Shown one piece after another: positions 50,301-61,391 of a DNA stretch of 64,000 bases; positions within the stretch are counted from its first letter, which is position 1; each line of letters begins with the position of its first letter. The stretch is from Glandiceps talaboti (Eukaryota; Hemichordata; Enteropneusta; Spengelidae), in contig NC_135554.1 in NCBI RefSeq assembly GCF_964340395.1, positions 18,447,092 through 18,511,091 on the forward strand, given 5' to 3'. A program made the position numbers and the translations under genes. A model generated the notes under the pieces. That model was not told the origin of the DNA. It saw nothing but the letters and a program-made list of their open reading frames with translations, and did not search any database.

Positions 50301-51509
50301 GAATAACTTAACACTCAGGAGTCATGAATATTATGTGCAACCATGAATATATAAATTCTGCTGCCTTCCATGATGCAATAGCCCATAGCATTTAGGTATC
50401 CTATAGGGCCGCAAAATCAACTTGACGTTTCTCTGAAATTGCAAGTAAGTATGGATGGATGATGTAACATCATGAAATGACTCTCCAGAACCCATAGTTT
50501 ATAAAAATTGTATATTTCCTAGAGTGGTGTTCCCCTTTCACAGTATGTCAACAGGTAGGTTCAAGATAACAAATGCATTAAGATAACACAGATCCAAGGA
50601 AAATGATGTTGACATACTAGTATACATGTATAATGTGTAGCGAATAATTGTCATTCATTCATTTGTTTCTTTTTGCATTAAAAAATATTGTTTGCATTTT
50701 TGTCATTTTACTTCCCTTTACCTATGTTGATTTGAAAGTATTGTATGAAACAAATCAGCTAGAGTTGGGTCGAAATAGTAAGTGGTTCCGGTTTCCAAGT
50801 GACGTGTAACCTCACAAGTAATGTCAACAACACCTTGCATTACATCATGGATGTATTACATGTATTAAATCATGTGACGTGTGACCAGAAAGGCAGAGGG
50901 GCTAGGGACACACCTTGTCCTGCTTGTAGACGGTGAACGGGCCTAGATTACTGATATAACCCTCAGAAGGAAGGGACGACTTACTATACTCCGTATGCAA
51001 GCAGGACTAAGGGTACTAAGGGCACACTCAATCTGATGTTAGATAGGTTGGTTTTCCTGTATTTACCTTTATTCCATCGTTATTGCGTCTTTTACGTGAG
51101 TTTTTTTTCCTCACGTAAAAGACGCCAAAACGATGAAATAAAGGTAAATACAGGAAAACCAGCCTATCTAACATCAGATTTTAATCAGATTGGGGCACAC
51201 CTTGCTTGCTATCCACCCGTAAGATGTAGACAATTATAATCGCATCATCACCGAACTGTCATTATTGTTAAACATGAGTAGTTTGTTGAGGTGCAAGCAG
51301 CCAGTTTTGACAAGTGATGGGGGTACTGTATGGAGACAGAAACATTGGTACTGGCTCTGGATCTGGAGTGTGTTGACCCGGTAAACAAACCCAGAACTGA
51401 AACTGAGAGTAAAATAAATACAACTTGAACAACGAACCTCATCATGCTGGTCCTGGAAGTTTTCACCGCCTGGAAAGTCAGTGTCTGGAACTACTCCCCC
51501 CACAGCCAT
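40437..51509 (-). CDS. RNF14-like: RNF14-like RWD/RBR E3 ubiquitin ligase
   Basis: Twelve coding exons (minus): 51438-51509, 49189-49278, 48504-48642, 46846-47080, 46560-46691, 46049-46139, 45606-45788, 45209-45308, 44426-44569, 42605-42795, 41209-41374, 40437-40661; about 588 residues against 474 in human RNF14. Order: RWD domain (to about residue 180), RING1, IBR, a charged linker predicted as coiled coil, RING2 with the expected catalytic cysteine, then about 75 further residues with one more zinc-binding cysteine cluster. RBR ligases take ubiquitin from an E2 onto the RING2 cysteine and pass it to substrates; RNF14 is known for androgen receptor and stalled-ribosome work in vertebrates. 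All exon phases match except exon 5 to 6 (phase 2 into an acceptor that reads as phase 1), so one border or base there is uncertain. Confidence 0.9.
40725..41100. repeat. Two tandem copies of a dispersed repeat, with A-run
   Basis: GGTTGGTGCATGCCAGAGAT occurs at about 40803 and (GTTGGTGCATGCCAGAGATA) about 40953, each after CCAAGTTT and GAAATC. The second copy ends in GCATGCAC-type repeats and a C-run/A-run. It is an interspersed repeat of unknown class inside the last intron of the RNF14-like gene. Confidence 0.6.
41209..42795 (-). CDS. RNF14-like: Linker and RING2 exons of RNF14-like gene
   Basis: Exon 42605-42795 has a Glu/Lys/Arg-rich helix (LDDKLEELEKEKEQSEEAKR) and then VPCPGCHVRIEKSMG; exon 41209-41374 continues GCNYMTCSRCRVHFCWLCQR and DHFGDSCQTF. 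In RBR ligases the cysteine in the GGCxxMxC position is the thioester-forming residue; here it is GCNYMTC, so the site is present. Confidence 0.88.
41940..42130. repeat. Possible short interspersed repeat
   Basis: CCCAGACTCTC (41961) is partly inverted at GAGAGTCTAGG (42006). GC content is higher than in the surrounding intron. No second copy in the window. Confidence 0.25.
43005..43592. repeat. 59-bp minisatellite, ten units, two subtypes
   Basis: A unit containing CACAGACACTGGATAC, GAAGATGGCTGAGACTAATG and TTCAAATATGGATT repeats with exact 59-bp period (43021, 43080, 43139 ... 43552). Units 1-5 have GAGGCAATTG; units 6-10 have TAGGTGATTG. The clean switch suggests two successive local amplifications. 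It lies in the intron between the IBR and linker exons. Confidence 0.95.
44025..44345. mobile_element. Foldback element
   Basis: AAAATGTGTTGGTTTCA on the left is matched inversely by TGAAACCAACACATTTCAT on the right; inside, TTCTATTGTTAT and ATAACAATAGAA form a hairpin and GAAGTGAT/ATCACTTC pair. About 320 bp, no ORF. ATGAAACCAACACATTTTAT also occurs at 57608, a probable fragment of the same family. Confidence 0.55.
44426..44569 (-). CDS. RNF14-like: IBR exon of RNF14-like gene
   Basis: Acceptor TCTCACATGCAG, phase 0 both sides. DYCPRCNMVVIKE and AHCTSCFYSYCTECKEAWHQ give the paired-cysteine IBR pattern. Confidence 0.9.
45606..45788 (-). CDS. RNF14-like: RING1 exon of RNF14-like gene
   Basis: Acceptor TTATTTCAG, donor TGTT/GTAAGT. 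Contains DCGVCFDNRPGREF, then NNCLHHFCHDCLASYC: the C-x2-C ... C-x-H-x2-C-x2-C spacing of an RBR RING1, which recruits the E2. Confidence 0.9.
46560..51509 (-). CDS. RNF14-like: RWD domain exons of RNF14-like gene (1-5)
   Basis: Exon 1 begins MAVGGVVPDTDFPGG and ends QDQHDE; exon 2 LTVLQSIFEDKIIVLSEA; exon 3 IRIPVNLPCDKVAIEAWLPI; exon 4 carries FPISYPGSAPPIFTLGCHWL and LSALCRHLDAMWGE; exon 5 FLGLEKTVVMTPHIEQDTEL. The YPGSAPP block is the YPxxxP signature of RWD folds, and LSALCRHLD...W matches the human RNF14 region LSALCKHLDNLW. Start chosen at 51509: ATG GCT with no longer in-frame alternative. Confidence 0.88.
47178..47298. repeat. (TG)n microsatellite
   Basis: About 50 TG units with two TATG interruptions, in intron 3 of the RNF14-like gene. 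Confidence 0.95.
47603..48430. mobile_element. MITE whose end has become a minisatellite
   Basis: Ten tandem units (47603-48125) each contain ACTACCAAACCAGAGTGACT and ATAGAGTTTCAATGAG. Units alternate between a GGCAGCATGATGTTTTTGCT type and a CACCATGATGGTTTTTACTA type, giving a higher-order period of about 103-110 bp. At 48401-48430 one inverted unit (GAAACTCTATAGTCACCCTG then GTGTGGTAGTATT) closes the interval, so the repeat unit is also the terminal inverted repeat of an element of about 830 bp. Confidence 0.65.
48676..48905. mobile_element. Foldback MITE family 3, partial copy
   Basis: GGGAATGCCACTCCTGGAAATA, then GAGTTTTGGAGAGTCATTTC and ATGATTTCACATCAT, match one arm of the element at 50097-50545; AATATTCAT motifs follow as in that element. 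Only one arm is clear. Confidence 0.5.
49495..49830 (-). mobile_element. tRNA-derived SINE
   Basis: In minus orientation it starts near 49825 with a tRNA-like head: TGATTAGCATGGCCGG resembles an A box and GGTTCGAGCCCCATC is a B box about 35 bases further. A central domain follows with CTTGGGCAAGATTTGAACC, CCACCCAGCTATATAATTGG, CAGGGAGTTGAGGAAGTA and TGCCAGGGGTAATAATTGAG, a layout typical of metazoan core-domain SINEs. The tail (49500) is A/T rich. It lies in intron 1 of the RNF14-like gene. Confidence 0.7.
50097..50545. mobile_element. Foldback MITE family 3, full copy
   Basis: Long inverted arms: AAAGGGGAACACCGCTCCAG on the left and, on the other strand of the right end, AAAGGGGAACACCACTCTAG; both arms continue with ATGGGTTCTGGAG, GTCATT, TGATxTTACATCATC and CATTTCAGAGAAAC. 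Central part AT-rich with AATATTCATGA. No ORF. About 445 bp. Confidence 0.75.
51029..51194. mobile_element. Family 2 element, full copy, near-perfect palindrome
   Basis: Begins CAATCTGATGTTAGATAGG and ends CATCAGATTTTAATCAGATTG; the two halves pair almost completely around an eight-T loop (near 51102), for instance CGTCTTTTACGTGAG with CTCACGTAAAAGACG. Flanks GGGCACACT (51020-51028) and GGGCACACC (51195-51203) are a 9-bp target duplication with one change. It lies in intron 1 of the RNF14-like gene. Confidence 0.8.
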
Positions 51510-51861
51510 GTCGTCATAAAACTATCGTTACCTGTAGACGTATGCAGCTTCTGTCATGATGTACTAATGTCAGAATAAGCTCCGGGGATCCGGTTGTCTT
51601 CTAATAATAATACAGCTACAGCAGGGTTTGGATTGTGAAACACCAATGCAATCTTTGGTAACCAGCTCTTCCTTGAAATAATTTTCAGTAACTGAAAGAT
51701 TGCGCAAACAATATCTAAATTCTTATGAAATCCTATACATAAGATATTAATAGCTCGTTTTTTATACGATAAATTAACGAATATTACATTTAAAGTTAAT
51801 TATACACTTGTTTTTGTAAGAATAAAAATTAAATTGCGTACGAGGATATAACATTTACTAC

Positions 51862-51877
51862 CCGCTAGGTGGCGCTG
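51862..51877 (+). promoter_or_regulatory. CTCF-like motif near RNF14-like 5' end
   Basis: CCGCTAGGTGGCGCTG fits the bilaterian CTCF core (CCRSYAGRKGGCRS) at every position. It lies about 350 bp upstream of the RNF14-like start codon, in a short region of higher GC. Confidence 0.45.
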
Positions 51878-52496
51878 TGCTAAGAAGTATTTACATCCAT
51901 GGAGATACCCGACACGACAGCCTGACTGACAAATATGATGGACACGTGATCTCTTATACTAATTACCTTCTTGGTTATTTTCTTGAGTGAAAAATAACAT
52001 CATCAGAGGTAAAAAAAAAAAAAAAACATTTACCATGTAAATAGCCAGTATTATCAGTTATATTCATGGTGACAGCTCATTCGCACGTAAGCTAATATTT
52101 GTTTATGTTTTAATAGACCACCGAATCCACCAAATCTCTTTTATTTGTGGTCAGTTTATGATTCTGCTGATTGTATAAAAAATAAAATTAAAGTTATTTA
52201 TATATACCCTGTGTTTTAACATGTACATGTATAAATTATTTCCTTATAAATTCAAATCAAATTAATGTATTTTAGAGATCTGTTTTAGTGCATTGATGAT
52301 ATTTTGGTATGTAGACAGGTCATGATTTCTCATAGTACTACATTGGCAGACTGAGTGCTCACAGGTTAGGAAAATTAAAATTGAGTATCAAAGAGACAGA
52401 AATAACTTTTACGTACAATTAGCAACTCCACATCACACAGTGAATAATAACTACTAACAGTGACAGTAGTGGTTAAGGTGTTGTTGTTGTTATTGA

Positions 52497-52763
<267 letters not shown>

Positions 52764-54044
52764 CACATGCATCTTGCAAGCTAGGGGTGACGTGTTTGAA
52801 GAGTGTCACCAGCGCCACTTGCACAGGCAAGTCGCAGTAACATTTAAAACAGTTTTGAAATTATATTGCACACTGATCATGACATATTAAAAAACTGAAC
52901 CTGGTTATCAAAAAGCAAAAATGCATCATACATGAAGGAACACGTACATTTGCCCGGGCCGGCCCAACGCTATCAAGCGGACTCGTTACGAAGTGCGCCC
53001 TCAAAACTTAGTACTGATTTCTTTTCGTTTCTTTCTGTTTCGTTACGAATTTGGTCAAAACCTGATCGAGATTACTACCCTTCAGCTGTCAAAAGGTTGA
53101 ATCAGTGTTTAACATATACAGGAATGGAACATCCATCTGATCACCAACCCTCGGATACTTGTATCTCACAGGAAAGTCTTACAACTTCATTAAACTCTCG
53201 AAGGCAGAGATGGAATGTGGTTATGGTTTATTTAATAATGAAATCATTAGGTATTTAGGAATATTAAGAAAAATACCGTCACCGGTATCTGCACTGGGGC
53301 TCATAATGCATATAGGACATAACAAATATTGCATAAGATGAAACCGTTTTATCTTGTAAAGTTAAAAAACAAAACAATTACGATCGGCAGACACGCATAT
53401 GCATCTTCATGGCTGTCATCTGCCTCATAATGAAACCTAATAAATAATTAAATGAAGTACTATTTTATTAATGTGAACCCGCAAGAAAGTTTGTGAATTT
53501 TAGACCAGCATGGCGTGTTCAAGTTCAATCATATACTAGTATACGGTTTGTTTTATAGTTCATGAATCAATGTGTTTGCGAATTAAATATTGTTTCGCGC
53601 CCTCTTCATTCATGAGATTTTGACTAAACACCACTTTGCAGTCACGGTTTTAAATTTGTATCGGATCGTCCTTACAATCTTTCGGACCCCCCCCCCCCAA
53701 AAAAAAGGTCATAAATGACGACTGCACCTCTTGTTTGACAGGCTGAGGTTATTGTAAGGAGGGTAGTGTTTTCGAGATAGAGTTTATCAAAATCACAGAC
53801 ATAAACAAACGTTAACTGCTAAATACCAATATCAGCAGATTTACACATATGTGTTATGCTTCGGAGTTAAGCGTTTTGAGTAAAAAACATATATAGCTTT
53901 CGGGGCCGCAAGGGGGTGTAGACTTAAATACGAAGTTTTACAATTACGAAACATATTGCATAATTTGTTTTACCAGCTCAGAAGTATGTTTGGTTCAATG
54001 TTGACGAATAGCCAGGAGACAAACAGCTAGATAGACCACAGCGG

Positions 54045-54230
54045 TAAAGTGGTCATATGGATGAGGACTTGGTATTTATGTTTGATTTTTAATTTGTAAA
54101 ACATTTTATTATCAATGTGAAACAACATGGACCAAGTCCATGTTTGTAACTCAATACATTGCAAAGAAAACTAAAGATGTGTAATAAAAATTAAGTTTGT
54201 TATTGTACGTACAATAACAAACGCATTTAT
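54045..54230. mobile_element. Half copy of TTAA foldback element (family 4)
   Basis: TAAAGTGGTCATATGGATGA, GATTTTTAATTTGTAAAACA, GTGAAACAACATGGACCAAG and AACTCAATACATTGCAAA repeat the left arm and centre of the complete element at 57714-58087. The right arm is missing. Confidence 0.65.
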
Positions 54231-55124
54231 TAAAAAATCAATTATATGTAGAATTTGTTTTTTGCATCCAAGACACCATCTTCTGTGTTGTCTGGGCAAG
54301 GATAGTTGGGTATGTACGCATATATGTGTTTGATATTTCTCTTGTTTGTTTTCTTGTTTATTCGTTGTTAGTTTCCTCGATTGCATATCTTTTTATCCTT
54401 GTTGACCTCTTCACGAGGTCAAATTGGAAATTCCATCATGATTACATGTAATAAGTCCCGCAATCCCATGACAAATGCACAATCTGCCAATCTGCCTCAT
54501 TCAGCTGGGAAACTACATGTATACGTCACAAGTTCAACTCGATTATTGCTGTGTAAAGTCGAACAAAGTATCACTGATGTCGAAACCTACGTTATCCTAA
54601 TTTTGTTTCCAGTTTAGTCGTTTAAATGTATGCTAGAAATGTGCAACAAGTGTGGAAAATGTAATTTATCACCAATTTAGCATACAATATACTCACAGCT
54701 GTCACCCGCCACACACAACACCTAAAACGTACAGGTATCGTCCATATTGTTTATAGGGGTGCATGGAATGCATTGAACAGTTTGGAACATAATATTGAAA
54801 ATTCACAGGTGCTCTTTGGCAATCAAATAACTACATACGTAGTAAAAATGTAAATATAATTCATAATCGATAATTTTCCGTTTTCCTCCAGTTATTCTTA
54901 AATTAACTACCCGCAACAACGGTATGACCATCCTCAATACAATGGTATGTTCTATGAGTGAGTGAACTCGTAACTGCTGACGTCCTTCTCATCTCATCGG
55001 TCGATACTAGTGTTCACCGGGAGTACGTGTCGAGTGACTGTGAATCACTGTGATTTTCACAGAAAGTCATCTATATTTGTCATATAGGGTACTGTACGAC
55101 GGTGTGCCATCATAGTTATCAAAA

Positions 55125-55258
55125 ATGATGAAGCAAAACGGAGGTGATCCCAGCGAATTTCGAGAAGGAGCCCAACTCCTACCGGACGATTCCCCAGGAA
55201 GTGACTCTGATGTCCAAGAGTTTACTCTTCCAGTTAAACGACCTGGTCGATTACGAAA
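55125..55258 (+). CDS. First coding exon, unknown gene
   Basis: ATG ATG at 55125 after an A-rich context; 44 codons and two bases to a good donor (CGAAA/GTGAGT). The peptide is hydrophilic and acidic then basic: MMKQNGGDPSEFREGAQLLP, DDSPGSDSDVQEF, TLPVKRPGRLRK. This looks like a cytosolic N-terminal region with a Ser/Asp-rich CK2-type stretch followed by a basic patch. A short higher-GC upstream region fits a promoter. A following exon (phase 2) was not identified in the remaining 8.7 kb. No family is recognised. Confidence 0.55.
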
Positions 55259-56222
55259 GTGAGTGACAAACAACTATCGTTAAACTTGCTAGTAACGCTA
55301 TTCCTATAAACATGTCTGATTCTAAATCAATAATCTTAGAATACGAGAAGTTAAAATCATAATATAGGAGCTAACGTGTAATGCACATGCCGAGTTGTGC
55401 AGAGTTGCAGCAGTTGGCTCGCCAGTTTCCTGTGTTTTCGTTCAGAGCTGTGACTCGATGAGTACAGGGGTCGAAAGCCATGTCATCGCATGAATAGACT
55501 GACCGAATGATGGTCGTGATTTGTCTTCCGGATTGTGCCTCTCAGTGTCACAATAACGGCCTTTCATTGTAAGCATTACGTGGCATGTGTTCACACGACG
55601 TACACATTTTCGAAAGTTTTTGTTGGAAAGTGTTGAACTTCCCGTGAACTTCACGGTCTTGAAAATGTCTATACTGGTAAAGTTTGTCCCTGGCCCTTTG
55701 GCAAGTCACCAGGAAGTTACACATGTCTATTCATTTGATAGTTTGTGTACTATTGTATTTTGGATTTGAATCAACATAGAAACGGTACGCGGTAAGCTAC
55801 AGAGCCAGTGAGTCTGTCGTGGAGTGGCACATTATTAAATTTTTACATCATTGTCGGCAGTTCATTGCGTTTGCATCGAAATATCGAATTTCATATGATT
55901 ACGCCATTTCCACTCACCTGATTCGAGATACTGTTTTTGTTTGGCTATGAAAAGTATATTTACACAGTGATATATTGTTTTTGCTGTCAGACCACAAGTA
56001 CATTAAAGGATGACTCAGCCAGCTGTCAAATTAGCTGTCTAGTGATAAGTATTTATTGTCATAAATTTTCAGTGGTCATACATGAATGTAAGTTGTGAGT
56101 TACAGGGATGTCACTTGTTTCTTAACTGCATGAATATACGCATTCTTTATGATTTACTATCTCCACTAACTAACTTGTATACAAATGTATGTGATCATTG
56201 ATATCAAGCAAGCATTTTTCAT

Positions 56223-56224
<2 letters not shown>

Positions 56225-56285
<61 letters not shown>
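56225..56285. repeat. (AC)n microsatellite
   Basis: About 30 uninterrupted AC units. Confidence 0.95.
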
Positions 56286-56287
<2 letters not shown>

Positions 56288-57091
56288 CATAAACAATTCT
56301 GGAAAAGCTGTAAGCTTACATGTACATAGATTTTCATACCTATAATAGTATTAATACATTTGCTAGGGAACCCTGGTAGAGCACCTGGGGAGCTCTGGTA
56401 AAGGTACTAAAATAATGTATTAGGGTCTATGGTACATGTAAGACTAACCTGGCTTCCATTCCATTGATCAGTTAGAATAATTTATATCTCATACATCATT
56501 GATGAATTTGAGGTTTAGATTATGATATTATATTCAATAATACATAATATCACATGCATTATTTACAAATGTCATACATTACCATGTAACAGGTTTTCTT
56601 GTACTTGTTCATACATGTACATTAATTGTGTATATAGCATACAAGCACATTATATGTGCATACAGAAGTCAAGAGTTTACATGCACACCGAATTCATACA
56701 CAAGTTCTCTTCTTTCACTTTTGATTGAGAAACAGACATGTTTCAAACAAATCACTTGTCCTTCTTCAGTGTCTAACTGGATCTAACAGAATGATCCGAA
56801 TTTGCTGGAGGTGTTGAGTAACTAGAGGTGTGAAAATATTACCTTCAATATATGTAAATTCAGGTGTGAAAGTACCTGTCAGTTATGTACATATAACTGT
56901 CCACCTTCTGTGATGATGTCACTGTAGATTAGTTGAATGTTACATAATGAAAGTTTACAAGTTTGCATTTTTACATATGTATATACCATACTACATTTCT
57001 ATTATTTTAGCAAAGATGCTGTTTGCAATCAAAATACATGTACATAAATCTGCAATGGCAATGATTTCGAAACTATAATTTCTTTTCTATA

Positions 57092-57097
<6 letters not shown>

Positions 57098-57140
<43 letters not shown>
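57098..57140. repeat. Poly-T run
   Basis: About 43 T in a row; the sequence AACTATAxTTTCTTTTCTATA occurs on both sides (57069 and 57143), a direct repeat of about 20 bp flanking the run. Confidence 0.9.
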
Positions 57141-57146
<6 letters not shown>

Positions 57147-57713
57147 ATATTTCTTTTCTATAATGATGATGTTGATGTTGGTCATTTGCAATTTTGTTAC
57201 TGCAAGTTAACGACATGTTGTTAAAGTTTCTCCTAAACCCCAAATAAATGTCATCACAATAACTATACAGCAATATGAAAACAAACCCAGTGTTTACTTT
57301 TTAGATATGTACACCTTTTTCAATTTGACCCCTTGGGTAACCATAGGATGGTGAAATAAACCATCATTCAGTATAATCATTATTATGTTTGAATACCAAA
57401 TCTTAAATTACGGGTATTAGGTAGCTATCTTATCAGATAGACAACTGTTTTTCACACATGAATTTGAATTTGAATTTTTACATTGGGCCTTTATACAATA
57501 CCAATGTAGCAGAAAGCAAAAGTTGCTTCCAAAATCGCTTGTATCACTTCCCCCTAGTTTTTAGACCGGTGTCTACATGTACTCTGTACCAATAATAAGT
57601 GAATCAATGAAACCAACACATTTTATCTTGTTTCACATTTATGTTTTTATGAATATACAAGGTATCGTTCCCCTTTCATATAATCTATCTGATGTACATG
57701 TATATCCCTAAAA

Positions 57714-58087
57714 AGTTAAAGTGACCATATGGATGAGGAGTTGGAATTCATTTTGGATTTTTAATCTATTAAACAATTTTATCATGGCTTCCTACTTGAA
57801 AATCCAATGTGAAACAACATAGACCAAGTCTGTGTTTGTTACTCAATACATTGCAAAAGACTGATAAATGCATAAAATGTCTGTTAATGTACGTATATGT
57901 ACAATAACAAACTTTTTACACATATTTTAGTTTTTTGTCATGTTCTGAGTTACAAACACAGACTTGGTCTGTGTTGTTTTGCATTGATATTTTTTCAAGT
58001 AGGAACTAAGGAAGCCACGATAAAATTGTTTTTATATATTAAAAATCCAAAATGAATTCCAACTCCTCATCCATATGGTCACTTTAA
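57714..58087. mobile_element. Complete TTAA foldback element (family 4)
   Basis: Arms of about 190 bp: AGTGACCATATGGATGAGGA and GTTGGAATTCATTTTGGATT on the left are inverted exactly on the right. TTAA stands at both outer edges (TTAA/AGTGACC ... GGTCACT/TTAA), a possible 4-bp target duplication as made by piggyBac-type transposases. Both arms contain ACTTGAAAA, GTGAAACAACA-like and CCAAGTCTGTGTTTGT blocks. No ORF. Confidence 0.75.
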
Positions 58088-59499
58088 TGATAAAATGTGT
58101 CTGGCAACATACTATATATTCAAACTGTAATGTAGCATATATACATGATAAGAAAGACTTGAGGGCACACTTTTCTATAATGATGATGTTGATGTGTGTT
58201 TATTTAGTGGGAGACTGTTTTATATACTTTGGGGGAGTAGAGCAGTATTATAAAGTCATATAATTCATTAATGATTTGTGACAAATTATATGCACAGAGA
58301 GAAAATATTTCACATAGTACAGTTTTGATATGACGTGAATAAGAATGTATTGACTACAATATAAATAATACACCTGTCATTAAGAACATCAGGGAATATA
58401 TTTTTGGTTCTTTCAATTCTCAGGTGATATTATTCACAAATTAAATTGCAAACCTGTAAAAATGTCACAAATTAAGAGTGATAATATTCTACTGCAAGAC
58501 ACAGATGTACAATCTAAGATAACTAATGAAGAGAAATTATCCAAACTTGCTAGTGTTGTTGAAGTACTTCAGTTTCTCCTTTTTAATGTTTTCATTTTTT
58601 TAGTAATATTTGAGTTTTTCACATTTTGTGATATGAAATACATGGAAGTGTATTTTTATAGTTTTATAGCAATATTTCACCAAAAATATAACTGGATAAG
58701 AATATGATGATAATAAATAATATTTAGGATCTCAGAATCCCTCAGAAATTTGAATTCACAAACATACCAAAGTTACAATTTTATCTTGAGTATGCACATT
58801 GCTTTTGTATATATGTACGCTGTACCAGTACATATCCTGGCTCAGTTAGACTAGTTTCTATTCCACTGTTGTGCTGGTACAATTCCATGTGAAATGGTCA
58901 TTGGTGTGTAATAACTAGAGATATCCATATTTGTTTACATTGGGGTACATGAACATTTTGTACATATATGCTATAATACCAGCAACTTTCTACTGTCACA
59001 GTTTGTTGTTGGTGGGTGGAGCAGCTAGGTTCAAGGTACCTGTGGTAACTTTGCATGATTTCGTTGGTATGAATTTTATCAGAAAATTTGAGTTAATTTT
59101 TGAAATATTGAAATTAATTTAGTCTATAGTTAGGAATACATGTAGTAAATGCTTTATAGAAATATTTAGAGTGAAATAATTTTATCTTGGAAGTTTGAAA
59201 ATAATTTTCATGTAAACTATATGTTTTGAGCAACTTTGTAGCAAGGGAGTCTTCTGTGTTTCCACAGAAAATTAAATGGATAATTGAATTGTGGTAGGTA
59301 TATTAGTACATGTGTATTGGAGCCTGAAGTTACTTGATAATCAGTTGAATCTCAAGTATATATTGTTGTGTTCAATTGTATACATTCATATGAAACTCAT
59401 AGGAGTTACATGTAACATACAAATATACACAGCTCACATAAAACATCACCTGAGTGTGCAAATATCACAAAGGGATCATTCTTGCACAATTGGGTTGCT

Positions 59500-59830
59500 A
59501 ACTATGCATTGATGCACTGTTGTTGTTGCATCATCAAAGCATCTGCATCAAACAATGCTTGCATCTCTGATACAAAATAAACAGCACTTTATGCACACAT
59601 GCTTTGTGACTTAGTAATAATCATGTACTCTGCTATCTAGCTGCCAATAGATGCAATGTTTATAATGAGATGCTGATGCATTGTTAACTTGATGCACCGT
59701 TAATGAGATGCTCTGTGGACACCTCAAAGGTGCAAATTGAATACACTAATTCCCAAGAGCATTGGTCATGAACTTTGCCTACATGATGCTTTAAAGATGC
59801 AAGCATAGTTCATGCACAATATCCCATTAT
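59500..59830. repeat. Stretch rich in GATGCA/TGCATC words
   Basis: Many copies of GATGCA, TGCATC, GATGCT and ATGCAT in both orientations over 330 bp, without a fixed period. Origin unclear; possibly a decayed satellite or element. Confidence 0.4.
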
Positions 59831-60940
59831 GTTTGATCTGTACGGTATGTACACATTATTGACTACAGAAACAGGTTAAGATACATGACATATGTAATCT
59901 TGCAACAGGTTCCATTGGGAGAGCAGTGTTGTTCTGAAATGAAGTCTGTATATGAAAATTAATAAATAAACAAACAAATAAATAAATAAATAAAGGTCAC
60001 ACCAGTTTCACACCAAAGAGGTTTTTTCACAGGAAATACATGTCCAGATTTAAATTGAAGGAAATAGGAAAAACTTCAAAAAGTAAGAATGAAGCAAGAA
60101 CACATGATTCAGAAATTGTACTTGATAAGATTAATATCTTGAGTACCTTTGTAAGTACCATCTCAAATACAAAGTTAAACTTTCAGTAAAATTTTTGATT
60201 GGTCAGAAAACAATTGAAAAAAAAAATCACACTGGATCATTTATCGGTACATCTCAATGCTTGTATCTGATTGAGTTTGATTATTACTACATGATGTATG
60301 TTATCAGTGCAGTCATATGGAGTACTGCTAGATACATCAAAGATCATTCTTTTGTTCTGGACCAGCTTTTGTGTAGTTCTGCCATATTTTACACCTATTG
60401 TTTTTTAACATAAGGAAGTACAATGTAGTTATATAAATACATATGGTATACTATATATGCAGCCCATATACTTAGCTCAAGTGTAAAAGAGAAGGTCATA
60501 AGTGAGACATGATTTGAAACCTGACAGTTCCATATCTGCTTTATATACAATGTATATGTATGTGTACAATGTATGTAACCTTTATAGAACCTGTTCAAAT
60601 GACAGATAATACAAGTTCATAAAGTTAATTACTTCAAGAATCCAGTAGTACAATAATCCTACAAGTACAAATTGAAATTTATATTTTATATATGGAAATG
60701 AGAAAGCATATTTAGCGATCAGTCTTCAACATAGGATTAAATTACTGAAAATTATGACAATAGTGTGTAAGCATTAATCTATTCCAAGGACAAGTATCAT
60801 ATACAATTCTGATAGCTGATGTAAGTTTAAAATTATGTGCAAATATTGAATCTTTATAGAGATTTAATATGTCGTACAGTACTATGCTGATTAAAAACCT
60901 GCCAAATTAAATTGAAATACTTAAGTATGTATTGAAATAT

Positions 60941-61211
60941 CAGGGGTAAACAAATCATTTTATGAACTGGTGGTCCTTGGACCAGTGCCTTCAAAAATCC
61001 TGTGGTCCTGCTGAAAGAAGTAGTGGTCTCAGGTCCCGCTAATGTGAAACATTAAATCTTGCCTTTGAATCTGTATATTCAGATGACTTTTTAACATAGT
61101 TATTAACAGTAAGGTACTGGTCCGACGGACCAGACAAGGTAAAATTTGTGTGGTCTGCCCAAAAGAAATTGCTAGTCATGGACCCAGGACCAGTGGATTT
61201 GTTCACCCCTG
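60941..61211. mobile_element. hAT-like MITE
   Basis: Terminal inverted repeats CAGGGGTAAACAAATC / GATTTGTTCACCCCTG (hAT ends usually begin CAGxGG). The interior has repeated GGTCC/GGACC words (TGGTCCTTGGACCAGTG, TACTGGTCCGACGGACCAGA). 271 bp, no ORF; no clean 8-bp target duplication was found. Confidence 0.7.
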
Positions 61212-61362
61212 AATATATACATGTACAGGTACATATAGTCTATAGATTATTGCATGTACAAAATGTATACATTTATGGCTTCTTTACTTGTAAGTTCTTA
61301 TACTACAAATCATTACCATACAAGTTCGTCATTTTAAATTTCATGTGCCCATTGTTAAGAAG

Positions 61363-61391
61363 CTGGAGTTCATGAACTTCATGAACTCCAG
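61363..61391. repeat. Perfect 29-bp palindrome
   Basis: CTGGAGTTCATGAA and TTCATGAACTCCAG around a single C. Confidence 0.7.

Noticed and set aside
52932-53258. 108-codon plus-strand ORF in the divergent spacer
   Set aside because: No domain, no splice context and no polyadenylation signal; length is possible by chance in this composition.
58462-58707. 81-codon ORF with a Phe-rich hydrophobic segment
   Set aside because: AT-rich, biased by T runs, no signal of selection or splicing; probably chance.
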